A stretch of DNA of 12,238 nt from JAUVXJ01 sp034430275 (GTDB lineage: Bacteria > Chloroflexota > Anaerolineae > UBA7937 > B3-Chlor). Under the pieces are notes generated by a model that saw only the letters and a program-made list of their open reading frames with translations, was not told the DNA's origin and ran no database searches. A program made the translations under genes and the position numbers. How positions within the stretch are numbered: the first letter of the stretch is position 1; the number at the start of each line of letters is the position of its first letter. The stretch is taken from positions 1 to 12,238 of the forward strand of contig DAOUEW010000139.1 in the NCBI GenBank assembly GCA_034430275.1, read 5' to 3'. Shown here one piece after another: positions 1 to 7,601 of this stretch.

Positions 1-1
1 C

Positions 2-1678
2 GGTATGAACAGCCACTACCTGGAGTTGGTCACTGCCAGAGGCAACACGCAAGAGTTCTCCGAGGCCGCCTACGTGGACCTCTACGACCTCGCCTACCAG
101 ATCGGCCAGTTCGTGAACGATGCGACAATTGACACAGCAGCGAGTGCTCTGATGAACGCCGTCGATGCCGCTGTCCTCGCGGAGGAGCACGGTGTAGGCT
201 GGCCCCGTGCGCACGGTATCAGCATCTACTTCCCCGAAGCGGAGACCGACTACAACGGCACGTACGACGGTGACCAGGACTGGCTGGTATTCCCCGCCAA
301 TACTCAGTGGGACGAATGGCTCCACGCCTTCTACCAGGGGCCCGTCGGCGACGTCTTCGAGCCGGATGATTCCTCGGCTGAGGCAACCATCATAGACAGC
401 GGAGTGCCCCAGACTCATAGCATCGTTCCGGTGGGAGACGATGACTGGGTCACCTTCACCCTGGACGAGGAGTCGGAGGTGATCATCGAGACCTCGGGGT
501 CCAGCGGTGATACGCGCCTGTGGCTGTACAACAACAGCGAGGGACTGATCGAGTACGATGACGACGACGGTGTCGGCCTCTCTTCTCGTATCGACCGGTT
601 CTGCGGCGAGGACGCTCTGGAGCCAGGAACCTACTACGTCAGGGTCGATGAGTACGGCGACAACAACCAGATCGAGACCTACGACCTCACGATCACCATA
701 GACCACGGCTGTCAGTTCTGCGCCTACATGCCCATTATCGTGCGCCGCTACCAGCCGCCCAAGTGGACCATCGTCACGTCGGAGGGTTTCGAGGTAGGAT
801 TCCCCGGCCTCGGGTGGGAGGTATCAGACCAGTACAATGGGGACGGCAAAGAGTACTACTGGGCCGCAAATGACTTCTTGCCCCGTCGGGGCGGCTGGAG
901 CGCCTGGCCGGCCGCGGGCGGCACTGACGCCGTAGACCCCGACGGCAGCGACTACCCGAGCGACTGCTACTCGTGGATGGTCTACGGGCCTTTCGATCTC
1001 ACCGACGCCACCGACGCAGCACTCAGCTTCTACTACTGGAACCACAGCGAGCTGAGCGACGGCTACCTGTTCTACGGAGCGGCCACGGATGGGATCTCCT
1101 TCTGGGGCACCAAGATCTCCGGGAACAGCGACGGCTGGCGACGCCGCAGCCTCGACCTCACGGATGTACCCAGCTTGGGCGACCTCACAGGCCAGTCCGA
1201 AGTGTGGATCGCCTTGGTTTTCCGCAGCGACTCAGACACAAACGTCTTCCAGGGCGCGTTCCTGGACGACATCGTCCTGCGCAAGCTGGTCGGCATCGGT
1301 GGAGCCCCAGCATCACTGGCTGGGGAGGGCGTGTCCTTCGCGCCTCCGGATACACTGCTGGTCGAGACCGGGGCCATGGAGCTCAGGCTTGCCGAGGACG
1401 TCTGGACGGAGACTGACGCCACATCCACGGCCACCGCCACCTGCACATCCACGCCGACGCCGACGATGACGCCCACACCCACAATCACGCCCACCGTCGT
1501 CATCACCCCCACAGCCACCACCAGCCCCATGCCTGCGAGCACCATGACTCCCACGTCAACAATCACGGCAACCGCGACCCTCACCGGGGAAAGCACGCCC
1601 ACTGTGCAGGGCAGTTCCATACCCACTGATGCCGTGATGCCCGACCCCAGTCCCTGCCCAACGCCCGAGGACACCTAG
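2..1678 (+). CDS. Secreted clostripain-like (peptidase C11) protein, C-terminal part: C11 tail, PPC domain, jelly-roll-like domain, Thr-Pro-rich tail (5' partial)
   Basis: The frame is open to the left edge, so the gene starts upstream; the Met at 5 is probably internal. Residues below count from that Met. Residues 1-112 look like the end of a clostripain-family (C11) cysteine peptidase: an alanine-rich helical stretch, then GISIYFP (71-77) and a W-x-x-F/W end. The catalytic His/Cys region would lie upstream and is not seen. Residues 116-232 are a bacterial pre-peptidase C-terminal (PPC) domain: FEPDDS start, a DDDWVTF strand, and GTYYVRV near the end. YMPIIVRRY follows at 241-249. Residues 252-427 form a beta-rich domain ending in GAFLDDIVL, as in immune-inhibitor-A or 'choice-of-anchor J' modules. 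Residues 474-550 are rich in Thr and Pro. The protein is expected to be extracellular, degrading or binding protein or carbohydrate; this is inferred. There is no sortase motif and no final membrane helix. The stop is TAG at 1676, and a terminator follows. Confidence 0.8.
   Translation, partial: GMNSHYLELVTARGNTQEFSEAAYVDLYDLAYQIGQFVNDATIDTAASALMNAVDAAVLAEEHGVGWPRAHGISIYFPEAETDYNGTYDGDQDWLVFPANTQWDEWLHAFYQGPVGDVFEPDDSSAEATIIDSGVPQTHSIVPVGDDDWVTFTLDEESEVIIETSGSSGDTRLWLYNNSEGLIEYDDDDGVGLSSRIDRFCGEDALEPGTYYVRVDEYGDNNQIETYDLTITIDHGCQFCAYMPIIVRRYQPPKWTIVTSEGFEVGFPGLGWEVSDQYNGDGKEYYWAANDFLPRRGGWSAWPAAGGTDAVDPDGSDYPSDCYSWMVYGPFDLTDATDAALSFYYWNHSELSDGYLFYGAATDGISFWGTKISGNSDGWRRRSLDLTDVPSLGDLTGQSEVWIALVFRSDSDTNVFQGAFLDDIVLRKLVGIGGAPASLAGEGVSFAPPDTLLVETGAMELRLAEDVWTETDATSTATATCTSTPTPTMTPTPTITPTVVITPTATTSPMPASTMTPTSTITATATLTGESTPTVQGSSIPTDAVMPDPSPCPTPEDT
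1424..1597 (+). repeat. Low-complexity Thr-Pro-rich coding tract
   Basis: The reading frame here encodes irregular TPT/TPTP units and Thr-Ala runs, with degenerate repeats of ACG/ACC CCC at the DNA level. Such tails are usually flexible, often glycosylated spacers that hold a domain away from the cell surface. The units are imperfect, so this is a protein linker and not a DNA satellite. The antisense strand stays open across it only because of the composition. Confidence 0.6.
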
Positions 1679-1781
1679 ACGGGCAGTCATCCGCGTGAAC
1701 ACCGGGCACGGCATGGCGTGCCCCTACGCCAAGGCTTCCTTGCGTCGCCGAGAGGGAGCACCCCACCGAGGCAAGAAACGA

Positions 1782-1808
1782 GAAGAGGCTGGCTGAGCCA
1801 GCCTCTTC
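1782..1808. terminator. Bidirectional hairpin terminator between convergent genes
   Basis: Bases 1782-1793 (GAAGAGGCTGGC) pair perfectly with 1797-1808 (GCCAGCCTCTTC) around a TGA loop, giving a 12-bp GC-rich stem. It lies about 100 bases after the stop of the protease-like gene and 28 bases beyond the stop of the VIT-vWA gene on the other strand. Read on the minus strand it is followed by a short T-rich stretch (TCGTTTCTT). On the plus strand there is no clear T run. It can plausibly serve both genes, and more likely the minus-strand one. Confidence 0.75.
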
Positions 1809-1836
1809 GTCGCTTCGCAACTGATCGATCGACTGT

Positions 1837-4062
1837 CTAGATCGGCAACAGACTCATCACCCACTCCACGAACTGCGCCAGGAAGTCCCAGGGACTCACG
1901 GAAGCCTCGGGCGATGGCGCACTCGCCGCGATGTCTATCGACGGGAAGTCGCCCTCCGACACCTGGTAGGCCGTCCCATCCAGCACCACGATCACCTCCT
2001 GGCCCACCGAGAAGTAGTACCCCCACTCCGGGTTCGCCGTGATGAGCGCGAAGTAGTCCTCGCTGCCGAAGCCGACGTTGACCGTCTCCATGGAGCTGTC
2101 GTAGGTGGTATCGGTCCAGATACCATCACTGAGCACGAAGACCTTGTCTCTGGCGTACTTGATCTCCTCCGTACTGTCCGCCGCCTTGTCCGTGGAGCGC
2201 AGCGCCTCGCGGTTCTCCGCATCGTCGACTGCGCCAGCGCCGCTCGCGGGCGCGGGAACGGCTGTGGCTTCCATCCACATCTCCTGAGCGGCCTCCTCCC
2301 TGCCTTCAGGGGTGAAGATGTCCTGCTCCTCCTCCACCAGGAAAGACGTGTACGGGGTCATGATCCCGTAGCGGACGCTCAGGTCCACGATCTCATCTAT
2401 CATCTCGCGACCCTCGCCGTGGAGCCGGATCTCGTTGAGCAGGTAGCCGATCTTGCGGGTGGCCCACAGCCTGGGGATGAACTCGTCACCTCCCCTATCG
2501 GAGAAGTGGAGGTTCTCGTACTCGAACTCCTGCTCCTCACCGTTCACCTGCCCGCTCAGTATCACGTCCGTGCGTCCGCCTTCCCGGTAGCGTCCCACCA
2601 CCACGAGTTGTGTCCCGGCGAAGAGATCGGGCAGCGGATAGGGATAACTCTCCTCGACTCGCAGGTCCCCGAAGTCCAGCTCAATGTCGGACAGGAGAGG
2701 CGTGCTGATCTTGGCATAGAAGGTGGAAACCTCTTCCTCGATGTTCTCGTACGGACGGACGTAAGAGCTAGCGCCCCGATTGTCCTGGGCGATGGTATCC
2801 AGAAGGAAGGTGTTCACGTCGTCGCCCACACCGAAGGTGAAGATCCGCACGTTCTCCGAAACCTGGCGACTGACGTTGGCGATGATCCTGTCCGCCTCGG
2901 TAACGCCCTCGGTGGGCAACCCGTCCGTTAGAAAGATGATGAGCTGCGGGCGCTCGCCATCGGCCATAGCCAGCGCCTCGGCCAGGGCCAGGTCGATGTT
3001 GGTGCCCCCCACCGCTCTCAGATCGTCTATGAACCTCCAGGCCTCGTCAGCCGCCGTCGCCGGCTCTGGCTCCCGAGCGTAGACCCTCACCCCGGTGCTG
3101 AACGCCACGATGTTGAAGCGGTCCTCGGGGTTCAGACTATCGAGGATGTACTCCAATGCGTCCTTGGCCTGTTCGATCTTTTCGTCCGCCATACTCCCCG
3201 AGGTGTCGAGCACGAAGATCACGTCCTTGGCCACGACCTCTTCCTCGTCCACGTCCACCTGCGGTGCCACCAGGAGCAGGAAGAAACCATCCTCTCCGCT
3301 CTCGCGGAAACTCAGCAGGTTGAGCCCGAATTCGTCGTCGGATAAGGTGTAGTACAGCTCGAAATCGCGGTCCGGCAGCACGTCGGAGGCTTCGTAGCTG
3401 ACGTTCACCGTGTGCTCATCCACACGATCCACAGCCACATCGTGGCTCGGCGAGTAGATGGCCCTGATAGGCTGGTCCGATTCCACCCGCACCGAGATGA
3501 TCACCTCCTCCAGCGGGCTAGCCGAGAATCGTTCGGTGTCCAGCGGATAGACGTACTTCACGAGGCCGCCCTCGTTCTCCAGTATCTGCGTGTACGCCAG
3601 CTCGACCCTTCGCTCATCGCGGGGCTCAATCGGGAAGATACTCGCCTTGAAGGTGTCCCGGCCCACGTACTCCAGCAGGGCGGGGTCCAGGCTGCGGCGT
3701 ACAATCTCCTCGTAGATCGCGCGTGCCTCGTCCCGGGGCAGGATCTCTCCCTCCCAGCGCTCGCCATCCACGTACATGGCAAACTCCGAGATGGCTGCCT
3801 CCTCTGGCAACGGGAAGATGTAGATGCCTTCCAGATCGTACTGCGTGTCGTTGAGAAACACCTGATCCACCTCGGTGGTCGCCACCTGATCGGTGATCTC
3901 CACCGCCACGCGATGGTATTTGATGACCAGATTGGGCACCTCGGTAGGCTCCACACCAGGTGGGGGATCCACGATCACCACGCCGTCCGCCTGCGCCACT
4001 CCCGCGCTGCCCAGAAGCAAACTGGCCGTCACCAGAACCATCAACACCGCTCTCATCCTCAT
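1837..4062 (-). CDS. Exported VIT and von Willebrand factor A domain protein
   Basis: 741 residues. The chosen start (4062) has an AAAGGAGG ribosome site 7 bases upstream and begins a clear signal peptide: MRMR, a hydrophobic core (VLMVLVTASLLLG), then an AQA-type cleavage site near residue 25. The open frame runs 49 codons further upstream but without such support. Residues 30-155 match a VIT domain (PLPEEAAI, GEILPRDEAR and SIFPIEP stretches). Residues 278-455 form a vWA domain with a complete MIDAS metal site: D286-T-S288-G-S290, T354 and D380. Residues 455-595 are the usual C-terminal beta region of inter-alpha-trypsin-inhibitor heavy-chain-like bacterial proteins. An Ala/Pro/Ser linker precedes a last domain (635-705), and the end (725-741) is hydrophobic. 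Probable role: metal-dependent adhesion or protein binding at the cell surface; the ligand is unknown. No sortase or TadE partner is adjacent. Confidence 0.92.
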   Translation of the reverse strand: MRMRAVLMVLVTASLLLGSAGVAQADGVVIVDPPPGVEPTEVPNLVIKYHRVAVEITDQVATTEVDQVFLNDTQYDLEGIYIFPLPEEAAISEFAMYVDGERWEGEILPRDEARAIYEEIVRRSLDPALLEYVGRDTFKASIFPIEPRDERRVELAYTQILENEGGLVKYVYPLDTERFSASPLEEVIISVRVESDQPIRAIYSPSHDVAVDRVDEHTVNVSYEASDVLPDRDFELYYTLSDDEFGLNLLSFRESGEDGFFLLLVAPQVDVDEEEVVAKDVIFVLDTSGSMADEKIEQAKDALEYILDSLNPEDRFNIVAFSTGVRVYAREPEPATAADEAWRFIDDLRAVGGTNIDLALAEALAMADGERPQLIIFLTDGLPTEGVTEADRIIANVSRQVSENVRIFTFGVGDDVNTFLLDTIAQDNRGASSYVRPYENIEEEVSTFYAKISTPLLSDIELDFGDLRVEESYPYPLPDLFAGTQLVVVGRYREGGRTDVILSGQVNGEEQEFEYENLHFSDRGGDEFIPRLWATRKIGYLLNEIRLHGEGREMIDEIVDLSVRYGIMTPYTSFLVEEEQDIFTPEGREEAAQEMWMEATAVPAPASGAGAVDDAENREALRSTDKAADSTEEIKYARDKVFVLSDGIWTDTTYDSSMETVNVGFGSEDYFALITANPEWGYYFSVGQEVIVVLDGTAYQVSEGDFPSIDIAASAPSPEASVSPWDFLAQFVEWVMSLLPI

Positions 4063-4069
4063 CCTAACG

Positions 4070-4077
4070 CCTCCTTT
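4070..4077 (-). promoter_or_regulatory. Ribosome binding site fixing the VIT-vWA start
   Basis: On the minus strand the site reads AAAGGAGG, 7 bases before the ATG at 4062. It selects the signal-peptide start over the upstream ATG at 4209, whose extra 49 residues are basic and look untranslated. Confidence 0.8.
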
Positions 4078-4178
4078 CAGTTCGCAGATGTTCTGTCTCA
4101 CTGTCCTACCCCTTCGACTACAAGACGCACGCAGGATCGAAAAGGTTCCTCGCCCCTTCGGCATCGGTCGAGAGAGCG

Positions 4179-4208
4179 TTACCTTTGCGGCACCAGCACC
4201 GTTATACA
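4179..4208. promoter_or_regulatory. Possible divergent promoter elements between VIT-vWA and histidine kinase genes
   Basis: The 180-base space between the two divergent starts must hold both promoters. On the plus strand, TTACCT (4179-4184) and TATACA (4203-4208) are 18 bases apart, but the match to sigma-70 is weak. On the minus strand the same GTTATACAC block reads GTGTATAAC, which contains TATAAC as a good -10, without a convincing -35 at the right distance. It would give the VIT-vWA mRNA a leader of roughly 130 bases. No operator palindrome was found. Both assignments are tentative. Confidence 0.3.
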
Positions 4209-4242
4209 CGATAGGTTGTCATAAGGAAGGAAAGGTGATAGT

Positions 4243-6075
4243 ATGGGCCCTGGGAGAACACAGATGGTTGCCGAAGCCCCTTCGACTGCCCAAACCGACA
4301 CTCAGCCTGAAGACAACCTCGGTCCCCTGTTGTCGCTAGCGCAGGTCAGCGAGACGCTTCTCTCCGAGGTGGAGATCGAGCGCCTCTACGAACTCATCCT
4401 CGAGGTCGTGCAGCGTGAGACGGGTGCGGACATGGTGTCCCTGATGTTGCTGGACGAGGGCACGCAGGAGCTCTGCGTCGAGGCCGCCCTCGGTCTGCCC
4501 CCTGCACTCGTAGGGGCCGCGAGAGTGAAGGTTGGAGAGAGGATTGCCGGCTGGGTGCTGGAGCGCGGAGAACCGCTGCTGCTCACGGATCGGAGTCCCG
4601 TCGACGAGGCGATACGCGAAGCCATGCACAGAGACGAGCTGACGTCTGCCCTCTGCGCGCCCCTCAAGATCAAGGGACGGCTGATCGGCGTGCTCAACGC
4701 CAGCAAGACGACCACAGAGTCTCCCTTCGACCAAGATGATCTTGAGCTCCTGTCCATCCTGGCTAGCCAGGTAGCCATCGCCATCGAGAACTCGCGCGTC
4801 CACGAGGCAACCAGACAGAGAACCAGCGAACTTGATGCTCTGAATGAGCTGGGCCGCGTTGTGACCTCCACCCTGGATCTCGACGAAGTACTCCGACTCG
4901 CGATGCAGGGCATCAACCAGATCATTGAAGCCGAGGCGGGTTCCCTACTACTCCTCGACGAGACCACCAGCCAGCTTGTCTTCCGGGTGAGTCTGCACGG
5001 CGACGCACAGCAATCCGCGCCGTTCGCGCTCCAGATCGGGCAAGGGATCGCCGGTTGGGTAGTCAAGGAGGGAGAACCGCTCCTGGTCCGCGACGTGAAC
5101 GAGGACCCTAGATACTACAAGGAAGCCAGCGAGGAGTTCGGCCTACAGTGTCACTCCATTCTATGCGTGCCTCTGGTCATCAGAGAGCACGTGATAGGAG
5201 CCATAGAGCTAGTCAACAAGCTGGGCGGTGAATTCACGGCCGAGGATCTGGAACTGCTGAACTCTATGTCTGCCACGATCGCCATCGCCGTAGAGAACGC
5301 GCGCCTGTACACGGAACTGGCCGAGTTCGCTCGTGAGTTGGAGAGATCCCAGGCCCAACTGGTCAAGGCAGAGAAACTGGCGGCCACGGGGAAGCTGGCC
5401 GCATCCCTGGCCCACGAGATCAATAACCCGTTGCAGGCGATCCAGAACTGCCTCCATCTCGTCACCAGGAAGCATCCCCTGAGCGAGGCCAAACGACTTA
5501 CGTACCTGTCCATGGCTCAGGAAGAGGTACAGCGACTGATAGACCTCGTACAACGGATGCTCGATTTCTATCGCCCCTCCAAGGAGAACATCGAACTTGT
5601 GGAGATGTCCGCCGTCCTGGACGACGTGCTTTCTTTGGTCGGCAAGAGGCTTCAGCACGGGCGCATCACCGCACATCGAACTGTGAGGTCGACATCGCCT
5701 CCTGTGGACGGCGTGAGCAATCAATTGAAGCAGGTTTTCCTGAACATCATCATCAACGCACTCGAAGCGATGCCCGAGGGAGGTGATCTGTACATCGATA
5801 CCTCCTGGGACGAGCAGCGAGGGGAAGTGGCTGTGAGCTTCACCGATACTGGACACGGCATCCCTGTTTCCGATCTCGCAAGCATCTTCGATCCCTTCTT
5901 CACATCCAAACCCAAGGGCACAGGCCTCGGCCTGTCCATAAGCCACGGTATTATCGAGAGACACGGCGGAAGGATAGAGGTCAAGAGTGAAGTGGGAACG
6001 GGCTCCACGTTCTCCGTGCATCTTCCCTGCCGACCTCTCCGCCCGCAACCGGCGGAACCGACTCAGGCGTTGTGA
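4243..6075 (+). CDS. Soluble GAF-GAF sensor histidine kinase
   Basis: 610 residues. The start at 4243 has a purine-rich AGGAAGGAAAGGTGA stretch just upstream. There is no signal peptide or membrane segment, so this is a cytoplasmic sensor. Two tandem GAF domains lie at about 45-183 and 205-353; each carries the G-x-G-I-A-G-W-V and LCVP/LCAP-L...G-V/A-I-E/N motifs. A short coiled coil (353-385) leads to the dimerisation/phospho-acceptor helix with H391 in the SLAHEINNPL H-box. The ATPase part has the N-box (N501, N505, E508), G1 (D535-T-G-H-G), F-box (FDPFF, 549-553) and G2 (G559-T-G-L-G-L), so all catalytic motifs are intact. It should autophosphorylate in response to a small molecule, redox or light signal sensed by the GAF domains; the signal is unknown. 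No response regulator is encoded nearby. A 210-base gap with its own promoter separates it from the Roadblock operon, so the functional link rests on position only. Confidence 0.95.
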   Translation: MGPGRTQMVAEAPSTAQTDTQPEDNLGPLLSLAQVSETLLSEVEIERLYELILEVVQRETGADMVSLMLLDEGTQELCVEAALGLPPALVGAARVKVGERIAGWVLERGEPLLLTDRSPVDEAIREAMHRDELTSALCAPLKIKGRLIGVLNASKTTTESPFDQDDLELLSILASQVAIAIENSRVHEATRQRTSELDALNELGRVVTSTLDLDEVLRLAMQGINQIIEAEAGSLLLLDETTSQLVFRVSLHGDAQQSAPFALQIGQGIAGWVVKEGEPLLVRDVNEDPRYYKEASEEFGLQCHSILCVPLVIREHVIGAIELVNKLGGEFTAEDLELLNSMSATIAIAVENARLYTELAEFARELERSQAQLVKAEKLAATGKLAASLAHEINNPLQAIQNCLHLVTRKHPLSEAKRLTYLSMAQEEVQRLIDLVQRMLDFYRPSKENIELVEMSAVLDDVLSLVGKRLQHGRITAHRTVRSTSPPVDGVSNQLKQVFLNIIINALEAMPEGGDLYIDTSWDEQRGEVAVSFTDTGHGIPVSDLASIFDPFFTSKPKGTGLGLSISHGIIERHGGRIEVKSEVGTGSTFSVHLPCRPLRPQPAEPTQAL

Positions 6076-6117
6076 CTAACGTAGACCACAGATGTTGCGC
6101 CTGGCCCTCCCAGTCCA

Positions 6118-6146
6118 TTGACAGATGCTAGGAAATGTGATATACT
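6118..6146 (+). promoter_or_regulatory. Near-consensus sigma-70 promoter of the Roadblock/GTPase operon
   Basis: A perfect -35 TTGACA (6118-6123), a 17-base spacer and a -10 TATACT (6141-6146; 5 of 6) with a TG-N extension just before it. Transcription should begin near 6152-6154. The leader to the first Roadblock start would be about 130 bases. This is the best promoter in the window. Confidence 0.82.
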
Positions 6147-6199
6147 ACGATGGTGAAGCCCTCGCGTCTCCGACCCCGTGGGTGCTATGTCCTGCCGAG

Positions 6200-6253
6200 G
6201 GGCCAGATCGTTGTCGGGTCAGCTTCTGTTGAGATGGAATCGGGGGCTGGCCC
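6200..6253 (+). repeat. Inverted repeat in the operon leader
   Basis: GGGCCAG (6200-6206) pairs with CTGGCCC (6247-6253) across a 40-base loop. It lies wholly in the untranslated leader, ending 32 bases before the start codon at 6286. It could fold the leader and influence translation, or bind a protein. It does not match any riboswitch class I know, and there is no T run after it. Confidence 0.35.
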
Positions 6254-6285
6254 GTTTGTGTTCTATTCGAGAATAGGGGATGCGC

Positions 6286-6891
6286 ATGAAGAGAAGGATC
6301 GTTTCGTCCTTGTCGGGAGAGTACCTGGAGGCCATCGGCAGGAGGCTACGTGAGCTTCTCGTCGATGCCGACGCCGTCGCCGTGGTCATGGTCGACACCA
6401 TGGGCCAGATCATCGCTCAGGCCGGGAACGCCGGCGACATGGACATCACCACCATGGTCTCCCTTCTGGCCGCCAGTTTCGCGACCACCTCTGAGATGTC
6501 GCGTCAGCTACGGGAAAGCCGCAGAACCTTCAACCTCACCTTCCACGAAGGGGAGAGATACGACATCTACGCCTCCAACATCGCCAGTGGTCTGTTCCTC
6601 GTTCTCGTCTTCGACCGGCAGACCTACGCTCCGAAGATCGGAATGGTCTGGCTGTACATCAAGAGGAGTATCCAGGACCTGCTGCGCATCGCAGTCCAGA
6701 CCGAAGTCGCCAAGCCCAGAGAAGCCCTGTCCTCCGATTTCGCGCAGTCCCTGAGCGATGAGCTAGACAGCCTCTTCTCTGAGAGAACGCCTTCGCCGTC
6801 GGGCGACAGCCGGCGGGACGAGGCACGCATGAAGGAGCTCGTTCGCTGGCGAGGCAGAGACCAACAGGCGCCTGAAGAAAGGAAACCGTAG
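6286..6891 (+). CDS. Long Roadblock/LC7-type regulator, first gene of the operon
   Basis: 201 residues from 6286. An in-frame ATG at 6280 is possible, but the AGGGG just upstream is correctly spaced only for 6286. Residues 10-140 form a Roadblock/LC7 domain: an amphipathic first helix, the VAVVMVDTMGQII strand pair, a helix with TSEMSRQL, then FHEG...IY.S and LVLVFD strands. Proteins of this fold dimerise and regulate or anchor Ras-like GTPases. After the domain comes DFAQSLSDELDSLF (151-164), a motif shared with two paralogues in the window, and a charged, likely disordered tail to 201. The domain is related to the gene at 8791-9273 (shared TSEMSRQL/TGEMARQL and FHEG). The stop TAG abuts the next start with no gap, indicating co-translation. 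The signal or partner is not evident. Confidence 0.85.
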   Translation: MKRRIVSSLSGEYLEAIGRRLRELLVDADAVAVVMVDTMGQIIAQAGNAGDMDITTMVSLLAASFATTSEMSRQLRESRRTFNLTFHEGERYDIYASNIASGLFLVLVFDRQTYAPKIGMVWLYIKRSIQDLLRIAVQTEVAKPREALSSDFAQSLSDELDSLFSERTPSPSGDSRRDEARMKELVRWRGRDQQAPEERKP

Positions 6892-7581
6892 ATGCCGCTG
6901 GAGGGAAGTCTCAAGGAACTGAGTCTGACCAACATCATACAGGTGAACTGCAACGAGATGAATACCGCGACGGTGCGCCTCGCACACGAGGGCGAGGAGG
7001 GCGTCATCTGCTTCGCTGATGGAGGCATCGTGCACGCTATAGCCGGAGATCTGGTGGGCGAGGAAGCCGTCTACGAGCTGCTTAGCTGGCCGGATGGCAC
7101 CTTCATCGTGGAGCAGGACCAGGTGAGCCCGCAGAGAACCATCGATAGCAGTTGGAACAGTCTCCTGCTGGAAGGCATACGCCGGTTGGACGAGGGTGAA
7201 CCGGCGCCAGTGGAGCCGCTTGAAATGGAGCCAATCGGTCTGCCAGCATCGGACGAAGACGACATGAGCCGTCTGGCTCGTAGGCTCAGAATGGTAGACG
7301 GCGTTGAAGGCTCGGTGATCATCTCCCACGATGGCGTCGTCTTTGCCAGCGACGTCGACGGTAATCCTGAGAAAGAAGGCGCCGTGGCAGTCTTCGTTGG
7401 CAACGCTGCCAAAGAGGTCGGCCGCGCCTTGGACCTCTCCCCCTTCGATTGGGGACTGGTTACCATGGGCAACGATAGAATGCTCGTCCTCGAGCAGCCA
7501 ACATTCTTCGTAGGTCTGCTCTTGAGCGAGAAAGCGTCTCCAGCTTTGGTGAGCGCGGAGGTGGCCAGGGTCGTCAGGTAG
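6892..7581 (+). CDS. DUF4388 (PATAN) domain and Roadblock domain protein
   Basis: 229 residues. The ATG directly follows the upstream TAG, with AAAGGA 8-9 bases before it, lying inside the previous gene. Residues 1-100 are a DUF4388/PATAN domain: it opens MPLEGSLKELSLTNIIQ, then G-x-I-x-F-A-x-G-x-I-V-H-A and the A-V-Y-E-L-L-S-W-P-D-G-T-F motif. Such domains are found in bacterial two-component and GTPase signalling proteins and are thought to mediate protein contacts. After an acidic Pro/Glu linker (100-122), residues 125-229 form a Roadblock domain (VDGVEGSVIISHDGVVFAS, then MLVLEQPTFFVGLLL). The fusion of PATAN to a GTPase regulator fits an adaptor that links the operon's other proteins. 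Confidence 0.88.
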   Translation: MPLEGSLKELSLTNIIQVNCNEMNTATVRLAHEGEEGVICFADGGIVHAIAGDLVGEEAVYELLSWPDGTFIVEQDQVSPQRTIDSSWNSLLLEGIRRLDEGEPAPVEPLEMEPIGLPASDEDDMSRLARRLRMVDGVEGSVIISHDGVVFASDVDGNPEKEGAVAVFVGNAAKEVGRALDLSPFDWGLVTMGNDRMLVLEQPTFFVGLLLSEKASPALVSAEVARVVR

Positions 7582-7601
7582 CGCAGCAGGAGGAAGGGCT
7601 C

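Noticed and set aside
1424..1597. Possible tandem DNA repeat or CRISPR-like array
   Set aside because: The units are irregular, have no constant spacer, and are explained by coding for a Thr-Pro linker.
1072..1674. Antisense frame of about 200 codons with Val-Gly repeats
   Set aside because: The repeats are the complement of the Thr-Pro codons in the plus-strand tail, so it is a composition effect.
4063..4209. N-terminal extension of the VIT-vWA protein to the upstream ATG at 4209
   Set aside because: The signal peptide and the excellent ribosome site both place the start at 4062; the extension would bury the signal peptide.
3412..4224. Long open frame on the plus strand opposite the N-terminal part of the VIT-vWA gene (about 270 codons)
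   Set aside because: Its translation is rich in His and Arg with no domain texture, and it lies antisense to a well-supported gene; it is a by-product of GC-rich codon use.
4109..4287. CCCCTTCGACT present twice (4109-4119 and 4277-4287), with a related CCCCTTCGGC at 4153
   Set aside because: Short, unevenly spaced, and one copy lies inside the kinase coding region; this is expected by chance at this base composition and gives no convincing operator.
5209..6048. Long antisense frame opposite the histidine kinase (about 279 codons)
   Set aside because: The plus strand encodes every kinase motif here, while the antisense product shows no recognisable motif.
6150..6353. 67-codon frame just after the strong promoter
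   Set aside because: Its ATG lies at or before the predicted transcription start, it has no ribosome site, and it overlaps the well-supported Roadblock gene in another frame.
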